Source of the DNA: Prevotella sp. UBA2725
GTDB taxonomy: Bacteria > Bacteroidota > Bacteroidia > Bacteroidales > Bacteroidaceae
Length of the DNA: 64,000 nucleotides
Assembly (NCBI GenBank): GCA_002353825.1
Contig: DEKJ01000064.1
Coordinates: 26,547 to 90,546, forward strand
Reading direction: 5' to 3'
Each line of letters begins with the position of its first letter. The stretch's first letter is position 1. Below, one piece after another: positions 52,224 to 60,817 of the stretch. The notes beneath the pieces are model-generated. The model searched no databases, was not told the origin of the DNA, and was given only the letters and a program-made list of their open reading frames with translations. Made by a program: the position numbers and the translations under genes.

Positions 52224-55200
52224 TTAGTTGAAATAATACTTCAGACCGATAGAAGCATACCAAGTCTGGCCAATAGAATGGTTCTTTATCCAAACCTTAG
52301 AGTCACCACTAACAACAGCAGGAGTAGAGTAGACAGCGTAACCCTCCTTGTCAACGCCCTCATACTTCAGCACGCGGAAACCGTCGGAACCAAGAGCCGG
52401 GTTCAGATACTTGGCGACACCCCATGAGGAGTTGAAGAGGTTGAGCAGGTTCTTAACATCGAACGACAGCTGGAAGTTATGCTTTGTAGCACCGATGTTA
52501 AACTTGAAGTCGTGCTTATAGCTGAAGTCTACACGGTGAACCCATGGGCTATAGATGCTGTAAGCCTCAGCATACTCACCCTGATGCTTCTTGAAGTAGC
52601 TATTGTTGTGCACGAAAGCCATGAAGCGGTCACGGTCGTCAGTAGTCTTGAAACGGAACTCGTTGTTCTGCACCTGAGCATCGGTAGGGATGTAGATAGC
52701 ATCGTAGACATAACCATCTCCGTTGACGTCGTTGGTTGTCATAGCACTGTAGTTGTAGCCACCGCGGTAAGCCTCATAGATGAGAGAGTAGTGGTTTCCG
52801 CTCTTGTCGTGCAGGCCGAGCGAGGCGATGAAACGGTCAGGAGTGATATTCTGGGCGTTATGCAGCTTAACGGCTGTAGGGCCGTCGACGGTAGCCATGT
52901 AGTTCAGCACCGAAGAAGCATTACTTCCCGGAAGAGAGGTGAGCTCCTTAGCATAACTGTGCGTATAGCTTGCCATGATGTCCATCCATTCCCAAGGCTG
53001 AGCCGTAATCTGCGCCATAAAACTGCCACCATAACCCTTGTGGGTATTCTCAAGGACATAAGCGCTCTTACCCATCTGGAACTTATCCGGATAGATGTGA
53101 CGGCTGTCAGCACCATTGAAGCGGGCGAAGCCCTCTACATTAGGCGTGCTCCAGTCATTGATGACAGTAGCGTAAAGCGTCTTGTTGAAAATAGCCTCAG
53201 CAGTAAGAGTGAGTGGGAAGCTGACAGGAACGACATAGTCGACAGCCAGAGAAGTCTTCCATGTCTGAGGCATGTGGAAGTCCCTTGATACAGCAGAAAC
53301 CTCACTTGGGAGAACGCCATCCTCAGGCGTGATCGTGTTGGGATAACCCATGGAGATGAGCTTGTTCTTCAGAGCGTCGATCGTGGCATGGCCATCTTTG
53401 TCGACAACAAGGCCACCGGCAAACTGTGACATATCCGTTTTATTTCCACCGTTCTTACCTGTTGCGTTGAGCTTCAGCAAGTTCTGCACCATACCTGAGT
53501 TTGTAGGCATGTTGGTGAAGAAGACGAGCGGCAGACGACCGGCGAAGAGACCGGTACCGCCACGAAGCTTCAGACTCTGGTTGCCGAGGACATCCCAGGT
53601 AAAACCAACACGCGGAGAGAAGATGAACTTAGAGGAAGGCCACTTACCAGTATCGATATGACGGCCATTGTAATCGAGAGCGAGAATGGCATTGTTGGTC
53701 ATCAAATCACCATTATCGAAGATCAGATTGTCTATACGGAGACCGTAAGTGAGCTTGAATTTAGGAGTAACGTTCCACTCATCCTGAGCATAGATACCGA
53801 TCTTGTTATACTGTACGCGGGCTGCAGGGTTCGTCTCACCGTCATAACCATAAGTGAGGTTAACGATAGCAGGAGCAGCGCCGTTGAGGAAATCAGAGAG
53901 AGAGTTGTAACGATAATAACCAGTACCGTTACGCATGTAAGAGTTGTCAGCCATCTGATGCTCATAGTTCAGACCGGCGAGGATCTTATGGTTGCCAAGG
54001 TAATAAGTGACATCATCCTTGATGTTCCACACCTTATTATGTACACCATTGTTCCAAGTGAAGAGCTCGTAACCGAGAGCCATATAGGTATTATCTGGAT
54101 CACCGATGTCACCACCCATGATATCAATGAATGGGAACTCTGACGAGTTAGTGCCACGCACATCATCATGCTTAGAGTAAGTGACGAGGAGCTGATTGCT
54201 CAGATTATTAGAAAAACGGCTGTTCAAATCGAGAGAGAATGAAGACACCTTGTTCTCCATGGAGTACATGGAATTAGCAAATGACATGGAATTCTCCGAC
54301 ATACGGGCAGAAGAAGAACGAGGACCGCCATCCATAGAAGAAGCGTTAGGTGCAATCCAGTTCTTGTTGATCGTATAGTTGTAGCGGAAAGCAAGGTGAT
54401 GCATGTTATTGATGTTCCAGTCTAAACGAGCGAGGAGCTTTTTGTTACTCTCATCAGACGGGAAACTCGTCCAAGAACCTGTATCATAACCATATTTGTC
54501 TCTTACGAAGTTAGAAACCTTTTCAAGGTCAGCAAGTGTGGTACGAGAGATCTTCTGATCGACGTTTGCAACACCGTCCTCCGAGCCACGCCAACGGTTA
54601 GCTACAGTAGGGATCTTGGTCATTTCAGCATTGACGAAGAAGAAAAGCTTATCCTTGAGGATAGGACCACCAAGTGTGAATCCATAGGTCGTTTTTTGGT
54701 CCTTTTCGCGAGCACCCTGGAGCTGCTCACGGTCAACAGCGTCACCACGCATGTTTTCATTCTGATGATAAACATAAGCAGTACCCTTGAAGGTATTCGT
54801 ACCCGACTTCGTGATAGCATTGACACCACCGCCGATGAAGTTGGTCTGACGAACATCATACGGAGAAATGACAACCTGCATTTCCTGGATAGCATCGATA
54901 GAGATAGGGCTGCCGCCGCCGGGGAGGCTGGAACTCAGACCGAAGTTATTGTTGAAGTCAGCACCATCAACAGTGAAGTTAGCCGTACGGCCATCGGTGC
55001 CAGAGAATGTCATGCCGTTACCACCATAAGGAGACAGGCGAGTGTAGTCGGTGATGGAACGGGATACGGAGGGCATGTTCTGAATCATCTGGTTGTCGAT
55101 GTTCGTAGAAGCACCGGTTTTCTCAGTCGTGAACTTCGTAGCTTTAGCACTCACGACGATTTCGCCGAGCTGCTGTGCATCCTCACTGAGGGATACATTC

Positions 55201-55508
55201 AGATTGTAAGTCTGACCGAGCTGTAACTTGACGTCCTTAACATCCTTTGTCTGGTAGCCGATATAGCTTACCTTGACCTCGTAAGGACCACCGGGGCGCA
55301 TACCGTTGATGGCATACATACCTTTTGTGTTAGTCACGGCCTGGTACTTTGTGCCTGAGGGCACGTGTACGACTTCAATAGAGGCTCCAATCACATCCTC
55401 GCCATCAGCGGTAACCTTACCGCTCATGCCGGACGTAGTGATCTGTGCCATAGCAACTGTTGTAAGACACAACAGAAGCGTAATCAGAAAAAGCAGTCGT
55501 TTCTGCAT
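52224..55508 (-). CDS. Oar-type TonB-dependent receptor, intact
   Basis: 1094 residues. A signal peptide (MQKRLLFLITLLLCLTTVAMAQ), a carboxypeptidase-regulatory-like domain (SGKVTADGEDVIGASIEVVHVPSGTKYQAV), then the TonB-dependent plug (GGGVNAITKSGTNTFKGTAYVY). A large outer-membrane barrel ends in TWYASIGLKYYFN. No SusD-like gene follows, so it is not a starch-type pair but of the Oar/OmpA-related class. It is paralogous to the broken receptor at 47086, with the same N-terminal organisation. A BACON lipoprotein follows after 50 bp. Its substrate is unknown. Its promoter shares a long motif with the paralogue. Confidence 0.9.
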   Translation of the reverse strand: MQKRLLFLITLLLCLTTVAMAQITTSGMSGKVTADGEDVIGASIEVVHVPSGTKYQAVTNTKGMYAINGMRPGGPYEVKVSYIGYQTKDVKDVKLQLGQTYNLNVSLSEDAQQLGEIVVSAKATKFTTEKTGASTNIDNQMIQNMPSVSRSITDYTRLSPYGGNGMTFSGTDGRTANFTVDGADFNNNFGLSSSLPGGGSPISIDAIQEMQVVISPYDVRQTNFIGGGVNAITKSGTNTFKGTAYVYHQNENMRGDAVDREQLQGAREKDQKTTYGFTLGGPILKDKLFFFVNAEMTKIPTVANRWRGSEDGVANVDQKISRTTLADLEKVSNFVRDKYGYDTGSWTSFPSDESNKKLLARLDWNINNMHHLAFRYNYTINKNWIAPNASSMDGGPRSSSARMSENSMSFANSMYSMENKVSSFSLDLNSRFSNNLSNQLLVTYSKHDDVRGTNSSEFPFIDIMGGDIGDPDNTYMALGYELFTWNNGVHNKVWNIKDDVTYYLGNHKILAGLNYEHQMADNSYMRNGTGYYRYNSLSDFLNGAAPAIVNLTYGYDGETNPAARVQYNKIGIYAQDEWNVTPKFKLTYGLRIDNLIFDNGDLMTNNAILALDYNGRHIDTGKWPSSKFIFSPRVGFTWDVLGNQSLKLRGGTGLFAGRLPLVFFTNMPTNSGMVQNLLKLNATGKNGGNKTDMSQFAGGLVVDKDGHATIDALKNKLISMGYPNTITPEDGVLPSEVSAVSRDFHMPQTWKTSLAVDYVVPVSFPLTLTAEAIFNKTLYATVINDWSTPNVEGFARFNGADSRHIYPDKFQMGKSAYVLENTHKGYGGSFMAQITAQPWEWMDIMASYTHSYAKELTSLPGSNASSVLNYMATVDGPTAVKLHNAQNITPDRFIASLGLHDKSGNHYSLIYEAYRGGYNYSAMTTNDVNGDGYVYDAIYIPTDAQVQNNEFRFKTTDDRDRFMAFVHNNSYFKKHQGEYAEAYSIYSPWVHRVDFSYKHDFKFNIGATKHNFQLSFDVKNLLNLFNSSWGVAKYLNPALGSDGFRVLKYEGVDKEGYAVYSTPAVVSGDSKVWIKNHSIGQTWYASIGLKYYFN

Positions 55509-55570
55509 AAGATTTAACTAAATAAGATTAAAATTGCGGGTGTTAACCCATATTACACTAAATATGTTGC

Positions 55571-55636
55571 AAATTTAATCAAATTAATCCATACTCTTGT
55601 GTAGAAACGTGAAATACTTTTTGCAAATGAGTTAAA
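55571..55636 (-). promoter_or_regulatory. Receptor promoter with conserved upstream motif (copy 2)
   Basis: The minus-strand -7 box TAAATTTG (plus 55571-55578) is followed, at the same 19-bp offset as in copy 1, by CCATACTCTTGTGTA (55590-55604) and CGTGAAATACTTTTTGCAAA, ending GTTAAAA. No -33 TTTG is present. Confidence 0.7.
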
Positions 55637-55646
55637 AAGACCACTC

Positions 55647-55770
55647 AGGCCTCTCCCCAACCCTCCCCCGTAGGGAGGGGGAAGAGCCATCGCAATGAGT
55701 ACCGAGCATTACCTCTTAAAGCATATCTTATTCCCCTCCCTACGGGGGAGGGGTTAGGGGGAGAGGCCTT
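55647..55770. repeat. GC-rich inverted-repeat element (best two-arm copy)
   Basis: GGCCTCTCCCCAACCCTCCC.. at the left and a mirror ..GGGAGAGGCC at the right, arms of about 30 bp. The core contains ACCGAGCATTACCTCTTAAA and GCATA, the inverse of the core at 45877. It overlaps the end of the membrane-protein gene at 55770 by one base or ends directly at it. Confidence 0.8.
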
Positions 55771-56228
55771 TACCCAAACAGTAGCCCCACGCTATACATT
55801 AATATAATGTATCGCAGCAACTTGCCAAGGGTGATACTGACGGTAGAAATAAAAAGGTTGGAGCGCATCAGGCCTAAGCAGATGGTGATGGCGGAGCCGA
55901 TGATAGGGAGAAAAGCGAAGAAGCCGATCCATGCGCCATGGCCCGCCATGAACCGCTGTGCTCTGTCAAGGCTCTCTTTCTTGACATGGAGGTAGCGCTC
56001 TATCCAGTCGAGCCGGCCGAGCCGCCCTACCCCATAATTGAATAATGATCCGAGGACATTGCCGATCGTGCCATAGATGATGAGTTCCTCGGTCTTCAGA
56101 CCGGCAGCATAGAGACCGAGCATGACGGCCTCGCTTGAAAACGGAAAGAAACTGCCAGCGAGGAATGCTGCTATGAGCATTCCCCAATAGCCGTAGTTGA
56201 GCAGAAAATCTGTGATAGCCTGAGACAT
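55770..56228 (-). CDS. VTT/DedA-like small membrane protein (YqaA type)
   Basis: 152 residues from the ATG at 56228 (MSQAITDFLLNYGYWGML). Upstream extension to 56291 adds a non-matching leader. It has about four to five membrane segments: YWGMLIAAFLAGSFFPFSSEAVML with the characteristic re-entrant FxxxE, GNVLGSLFNYGVGRLGR (the G-x-x-x-N-x-x-x-Y-x-x-G pattern of the YqaA group), WIGFFAFLPIIGSAITICLGLM, and the end ISTVSITLGKLLRYIILMYSVGLLF. Such proteins may act as lipid scramblases or in membrane homeostasis. It lies 13 bp after the next membrane gene (same strand), probably in the purD transcript. Confidence 0.85.
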   Translation of the reverse strand: MSQAITDFLLNYGYWGMLIAAFLAGSFFPFSSEAVMLGLYAAGLKTEELIIYGTIGNVLGSLFNYGVGRLGRLDWIERYLHVKKESLDRAQRFMAGHGAWIGFFAFLPIIGSAITICLGLMRSNLFISTVSITLGKLLRYIILMYSVGLLFG

Positions 56229-56241
56229 ATCAAGCAATAGT

Positions 56242-57168
56242 TCAAGCGCCGATGAGGTTAAAGACAGTGATGGCAAAGGCACCTGCCGCAAGCACCATCG
56301 AGACGATATTGCTCAGCCGCGTGTGCGTCAAGGCAAGCCAGTGACCAATGAGTGGTGCCGTCAACACGATGGACATGCCTAAGAGGAAGTCAAAATGCTG
56401 TGGCTGAATGACGCCGAAGAGCATTGCTAACGCATCGAGCACAATGAACAACTCGTAGATCATACGGATGCGGATGCGGTCCTGGTAACTGTACATCGCG
56501 AAATGAACACCACCAATGATGGCACATAACAACACAAAACCAAACGTCACCCACTCATGGAGCCCCACTCCGGCAGCCAGGAAAGGCTTACCAAACTGGA
56601 AGACTGCTAAGAAATGAGTACCTAACCAGTCGATCTGTCCAATATAGATAAGCCATGCCACCACAAACCAGTAAGGCGCAATGATGCCCAGAATCGATGA
56701 GAGAAACGTGCGGAGAGAGAAACACTGCATGTACACGGCCATGACGATCCACAGCACCGGAAGGAAGAGAAGAGCCTGCGGGAAGACAACACTGCTCATG
56801 CCCAACGCACAGAAGGCATAAAACGTCATGCCTGTGGCATTGGGGTTCTGGTAGGTACGCAGCAAGAATAGAAGGAAGGTGATGAACGTGATCTGCACCA
56901 CCGCCACGTTGACTGTACGGAAGAGGAACAGCGACATGGAGGTCATGACGAGGAACGAGCACGACACCATACGCGAGTAGATACGTATGAGCGCATTACC
57001 GTTGTTCAGTTCCGCCATCATCACGGTGGAAGCAAAGAGCAAGGCGAAGTTGAGCCACATGCTCTCCCTGAGGAGCCCGGCTACCAAGCTCACCACCAAC
57101 CCGTAGACCACTGTCACTGGCAGTGCCCAACGGGATGTCGCTATTCTGTTCTGTAAACGCTTAATCAC
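56242..57168 (-). CDS. Polytopic membrane protein of unknown function
   Basis: 308 residues with about 10 hydrophobic segments, for example WALPVTVVYGLVVSLVAGLL, MVSCSFLVMTSMSLFLF, VVQITFITFLLFLL, ALLFLPVLWIVMAVYMQCF and GFVLLCAIIGGVHFAMY. I see no cleavable signal peptide, transporter motif or catalytic motif. It resembles DUF6427-type Bacteroidetes membrane proteins, but I am not sure. Its start overlaps the purD stop by 4 bp, indicating translational coupling, and the YqaA-like gene follows. Confidence 0.75.
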   Translation of the reverse strand: MIKRLQNRIATSRWALPVTVVYGLVVSLVAGLLRESMWLNFALLFASTVMMAELNNGNALIRIYSRMVSCSFLVMTSMSLFLFRTVNVAVVQITFITFLLFLLRTYQNPNATGMTFYAFCALGMSSVVFPQALLFLPVLWIVMAVYMQCFSLRTFLSSILGIIAPYWFVVAWLIYIGQIDWLGTHFLAVFQFGKPFLAAGVGLHEWVTFGFVLLCAIIGGVHFAMYSYQDRIRIRMIYELFIVLDALAMLFGVIQPQHFDFLLGMSIVLTAPLIGHWLALTHTRLSNIVSMVLAAGAFAITVFNLIGA

Positions 57169-58436
57169 AGGTCTTGTCCGATATCTCTACGGAAATATTT
57201 ACCTTCAAATTCGATGGTCTCTGCACCGAGCATGCTCTTCTGCAGTGCCTCTTCCTTATTCTTACCATAAGAGGTGACACAGATGACGCGGCCACCGTTG
57301 GTCACAACCTGACCGTCCTTCAGTGCCGTGCCCGAATGGAACACGATACTCTCGGGATCGACCTTGTCAATGTTCAGGATGGGGAAGCCTTTCTTGTAGC
57401 TCACGGGATAGCCACCCGAGACGAGCATCACGCAGACAGCCGAGCGGTCGTCAAACTCCACCGTGCGTTTGTCGAGGTCGCCCTTGGCAACACCCTCGAA
57501 GAGGTCGACGATGTCGCTCTTCAAACGCGGCATCACGGTCTCTGTCTCCGGGTCGCCCATACGACAGTTGTACTCGATGACCATCGGATCTCCCTTGACA
57601 TTGATAAGACCGAAGAAGATAAAGCCTTTGTAATCAAGGCCTTCCTCAGCCAGTCCCTCCACAGTAGGACGGATGATACGGTCCTCCACCTTTTTCATCC
57701 ACTCCTTCGTAGCGAAGGGCACAGGAGACACGCTGCCCATGCCACCGGTGTTCAGACCCGTGTCATGCTCACCGATACGCTTATAGTCTTTTGCTTCCGG
57801 CAGAATTTTATAATGCTTGCCATCGGTCAGCACGAACACTGAACACTCAATGCCGGAGAGGAACTCCTCGATGACAACCTTAGCAGAAGCGTCGCCGAAC
57901 ATGCCGCCGAGCATCTCACGGAATTCTTTCTTCGCAGCCTCAAGCGTCGGTACGATGAGCACGCCCTTACCGGCAGCCAGTCCGTCAGCTTTCAGCACAT
58001 AAGGCGGCTGGAGCGTCTCTAGGAACTTGCAACCTTCCTCTACCATCGTGCCATCGAAAGTCTCATAGGCAGCCGTGGGGATATGATGGCGTTTCATGAA
58101 GCCTTTAGCAAAATCTTTACTGCCTTCGAGCTGGGCACCAGCCTTAGACGGCCCGATGACAGGCACATCCTTCGTGCGCGGGTCAGCCTTGAAACTGTCG
58201 TATACACCTTTCACCAACGGATCCTCGGGACCGACGACGACCATGTCGATGACGTTCTTGACCACGAAGTCTTTCTGAGCCTCGAAGTCATCCACACCGA
58301 TGGCGACATTCTCACCCACCGATGCCGTGCCCGCGTTACCCGGGGCGATATAGAGTTTTTCGCACTTAGGGCTCTGCGCGATCTTCCATGCCAGTGCATG
58401 CTCGCGTCCGCCACTGCCTAAAAGTAAGATTTTCAT
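57165..58436 (-). CDS. purD: Phosphoribosylamine-glycine ligase
   Basis: ATP-grasp enzyme for the second step of purine synthesis, joining phosphoribosylamine with glycine, cytosolic. 423 residues. It starts MKILLLGSGGREHALAWKIA, the family signature, then VVVGPEDPLVKGVYD. The ATP-grasp blocks YVLKADGLAAGKGVLIV and NCRMGDPETETVMP are both present. It is separated by 4 bp from the DPP IV gene upstream and overlaps the next membrane gene by 4 bp, so the run is one operon. Confidence 0.97.
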   Translation of the reverse strand: MKILLLGSGGREHALAWKIAQSPKCEKLYIAPGNAGTASVGENVAIGVDDFEAQKDFVVKNVIDMVVVGPEDPLVKGVYDSFKADPRTKDVPVIGPSKAGAQLEGSKDFAKGFMKRHHIPTAAYETFDGTMVEEGCKFLETLQPPYVLKADGLAAGKGVLIVPTLEAAKKEFREMLGGMFGDASAKVVIEEFLSGIECSVFVLTDGKHYKILPEAKDYKRIGEHDTGLNTGGMGSVSPVPFATKEWMKKVEDRIIRPTVEGLAEEGLDYKGFIFFGLINVKGDPMVIEYNCRMGDPETETVMPRLKSDIVDLFEGVAKGDLDKRTVEFDDRSAVCVMLVSGGYPVSYKKGFPILNIDKVDPESIVFHSGTALKDGQVVTNGGRVICVTSYGKNKEEALQKSMLGAETIEFEGKYFRRDIGQDL

Positions 58437-58440
58437 AGCG

Positions 58441-60645
58441 TTATTTTAAGAAGTCAAAGAAATATCTGGATATACGCTCATGGAGATGCACGCTCTGATG
58501 ACCGCGCATGTTGTGAGGCTCGCCGGGATAGACGAAGAAGTCGGGTTGCGTACCGTACTTGATGCACTCCTTGAGGAACGAGAGGGCATGCTGCGGCACC
58601 ACCGTAGCATCGTTGCCGCCGATGATGATCTCGAGGCGGTCCTTGAGGTTCTTCGCCTTCGGGAGGAGCGAGGAGTGGGCATAGCCCTCGGGGTTTGTCT
58701 GCGGCGTGTCCATATAACGCTCGCCGTACATCACCTCGTACCATTTCCAGTCGATGACAGGGCCACCGGCAACACCTACCTTGAAGACACCCGGATGGGT
58801 CGTCATCATGTTGATCGTCATGAAGCCGCCGAAGCTCCAGCCGTGCACGCCGAGACGTGTGCTGTCGACATAAGCCAGCGACTTGAGGAAGTCGACGCCT
58901 TTCATCTGATCTTCCACCTCATGGTCGCCAAGATGACGGAACGTCACCTGCTCAAAAGCCTTACCGCGGTTCTCTGAGCCTCGATTGTCGAGGATGAAGA
59001 GCAGATAGCCGCGCTGTGCCATGTAGGTCTCCCACGAACGGGAGCAGTAGTGCCAGCGGGCATCGACATTATGGGCGTGAGGGCCACCATAGACATAGAC
59101 GATGGTCGGGTATTTCTTCTTCGGGTCGAAGTGGATCGGCATCACCATGCGGTAATAGAGATCCGTCACGCCGTCGGCAGCCTTGATCGTGCCACAGCGA
59201 TATTCGGGCACGTCGTAGCCTTTCCAAGGATCAGCAGCGGTGAGCCAGCGTGTGCGGCGCCCGTTGTCGATATTAACGATAGCGATGTTGCGCGGCGTCG
59301 TCGGAGCCGAGTAGTTATCGACGATATACTGACCGCTGCCACTCAGAGAGCCCGTGTGCCAGCCCTGACCATTGTCGTCCATGAGGGCGCGCTTGCCGGT
59401 AGCAATGTCGACAACCCAGATGTTACGCTGTATCGGGCTGCACTCGTTGCTCTCATAGACGAGAGCCTTATGCTTCGTGTCAAAGCCGAGGAAATCCTCC
59501 ACGACCCACTTGCCGCTCGTGATCTGCTTGAGTTCCTTGCCCGTTGTGTCGAAGAGGTAGAAGTGGTTGTAGCCGTCTTTCTGACTCTGCATGATGAACT
59601 TCTGCGAATCCCAGGGGAGAAACATGATTGGATGGAGCGGTTCCACATATTTATCATCGGTCTCGCGATACAGCTCCTTGAGCTTGTCACCCGTCGTAGC
59701 ATCGTAGCTGACGAGACGACAGTCGTTCTGATCGCGGTTGAGCTCAAACATATAAATCGTCTTCGAGTCAGGGCTCCATGCCACATTTGTGAAGTAACGG
59801 CCTGTGGGGTCACCGGCCTTGAGGTAGACGAGCTTTTGTGTCGTGAGATCATAGACGCCGAGCGTCACCTTGTGACTCGTCTCGCCTGCCATCGGATATT
59901 TGTCGGGAGCATAAGTAGCGATGCGCGAACCAGAGTCAGGCACGACTTCGGGATCGGGGATGTCGACCTGCGGATAGTCGGTCACCATCGACTGATCCAT
60001 GCGATAGAACGCGAGTTTCTTGCCGTCGGGACTCCAGAAGAGACCACCGTCGATGCCGAATTCGTCGCGGTGCACGCTCTGACCGTAGACGATGTTACGG
60101 GAACCGTCTGTCGTCAGCTTGCGCACGGCATTGACGGGCTCCGTCTTACTGCCTGTCGAGGGCTGAGCTATATAGAGCTGCCAGTCCTTGACGTAAGCCA
60201 AAGAACGGGAAGCATAGCAGAAGCTTGATGCCTGGGTGCCGGAAGCGAGATTGATTGCCCACAGCACGCGGTGCGACTTCCAGTTGTACGCCACCGTCTG
60301 ATTGCCTGCCCTGAGGATGACGATGGGCTTGCCGGCCTCGGGGAACAGAGCGGAGTAGAACGAGTGGACCGTCAGTCCGTCTTTCTTCAGCTGTGCTGCC
60401 GTAAGCAGTTTCTTCTCCTTGCCTGTGTTCTTGTCGACAACGGAGCAGTATTCGGCGTCGAGGCGGATGAGCTCATCGCCCCACCATGTCGTCCACCGGT
60501 TCTCCGGCACAAACTTATGGTAGTTGACGCCGCCGAAGTTGATGTCTTCGAGAGAAAACAGGCGCGGCTGCGTGGTCTGCGCTCCGGCGCCTAAGCAACA
60601 CATCGCTGCTATCATAAAAACAAATATCTTTTTCAGCATAATCAT
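58441..60645 (-). CDS. Dipeptidyl-peptidase IV, S9 family
   Basis: 734 residues. A signal peptide (MIMLKKIFVFMIAAMCCLGAGAQ) makes it periplasmic. The first two Met codons (60645 and 60639) are both possible starts. The N-terminal beta-propeller (SPDGKKLAFYRMDQSMVTDYP, then DSKTIYMFELNRDQND) precedes the alpha/beta hydrolase. The catalytic serine is in GVHGWSFGGFMTI, aspartate in IIGGNDATVVP, and histidine in YPGEPHNMRGHQ. VYGGPHAHNVDARW is the substrate-region block. It releases Xaa-Pro dipeptides and fits peptide use by a proteolytic gut or oral bacterium. The stop is 4 bp before the purD start on the same strand, so they may share a transcript. Confidence 0.94.
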   Translation of the reverse strand: MIMLKKIFVFMIAAMCCLGAGAQTTQPRLFSLEDINFGGVNYHKFVPENRWTTWWGDELIRLDAEYCSVVDKNTGKEKKLLTAAQLKKDGLTVHSFYSALFPEAGKPIVILRAGNQTVAYNWKSHRVLWAINLASGTQASSFCYASRSLAYVKDWQLYIAQPSTGSKTEPVNAVRKLTTDGSRNIVYGQSVHRDEFGIDGGLFWSPDGKKLAFYRMDQSMVTDYPQVDIPDPEVVPDSGSRIATYAPDKYPMAGETSHKVTLGVYDLTTQKLVYLKAGDPTGRYFTNVAWSPDSKTIYMFELNRDQNDCRLVSYDATTGDKLKELYRETDDKYVEPLHPIMFLPWDSQKFIMQSQKDGYNHFYLFDTTGKELKQITSGKWVVEDFLGFDTKHKALVYESNECSPIQRNIWVVDIATGKRALMDDNGQGWHTGSLSGSGQYIVDNYSAPTTPRNIAIVNIDNGRRTRWLTAADPWKGYDVPEYRCGTIKAADGVTDLYYRMVMPIHFDPKKKYPTIVYVYGGPHAHNVDARWHYCSRSWETYMAQRGYLLFILDNRGSENRGKAFEQVTFRHLGDHEVEDQMKGVDFLKSLAYVDSTRLGVHGWSFGGFMTINMMTTHPGVFKVGVAGGPVIDWKWYEVMYGERYMDTPQTNPEGYAHSSLLPKAKNLKDRLEIIIGGNDATVVPQHALSFLKECIKYGTQPDFFVYPGEPHNMRGHQSVHLHERISRYFFDFLK

Positions 60646-60657
60646 AATATTTAGCTA

Positions 60658-60788
60658 ACGGCCCCTTCCTTAGTCCCTCCCCCATCCAGGGGAGGGAGAA
60701 ATTACAAGGATAAACAATCGTTGTGCAAGGGTATAACAGGCATACCTCTCCCTCCCCTGGATGGGGGAGGGGTAGGGGTGGGGCTGTG
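60658..60788. repeat. GC-rich inverted-repeat element (ATCCAGGGG variant)
   Basis: GGCCCCTTCCTTAGTCCCTC..CCATCCAGGGG on the left and CCCCTGGATGGGGGAGGGGT..GGGGC on the right, around a core containing GATAAACAATCGTTG. It is the two-arm form of the arms at 14707 and 15540. The ORFs predicted here are repeat artefacts. Confidence 0.75.
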
Positions 60789-60817
60789 GGGGCCAGTGGG
60801 GCCTTTGGGGCCCGCCT

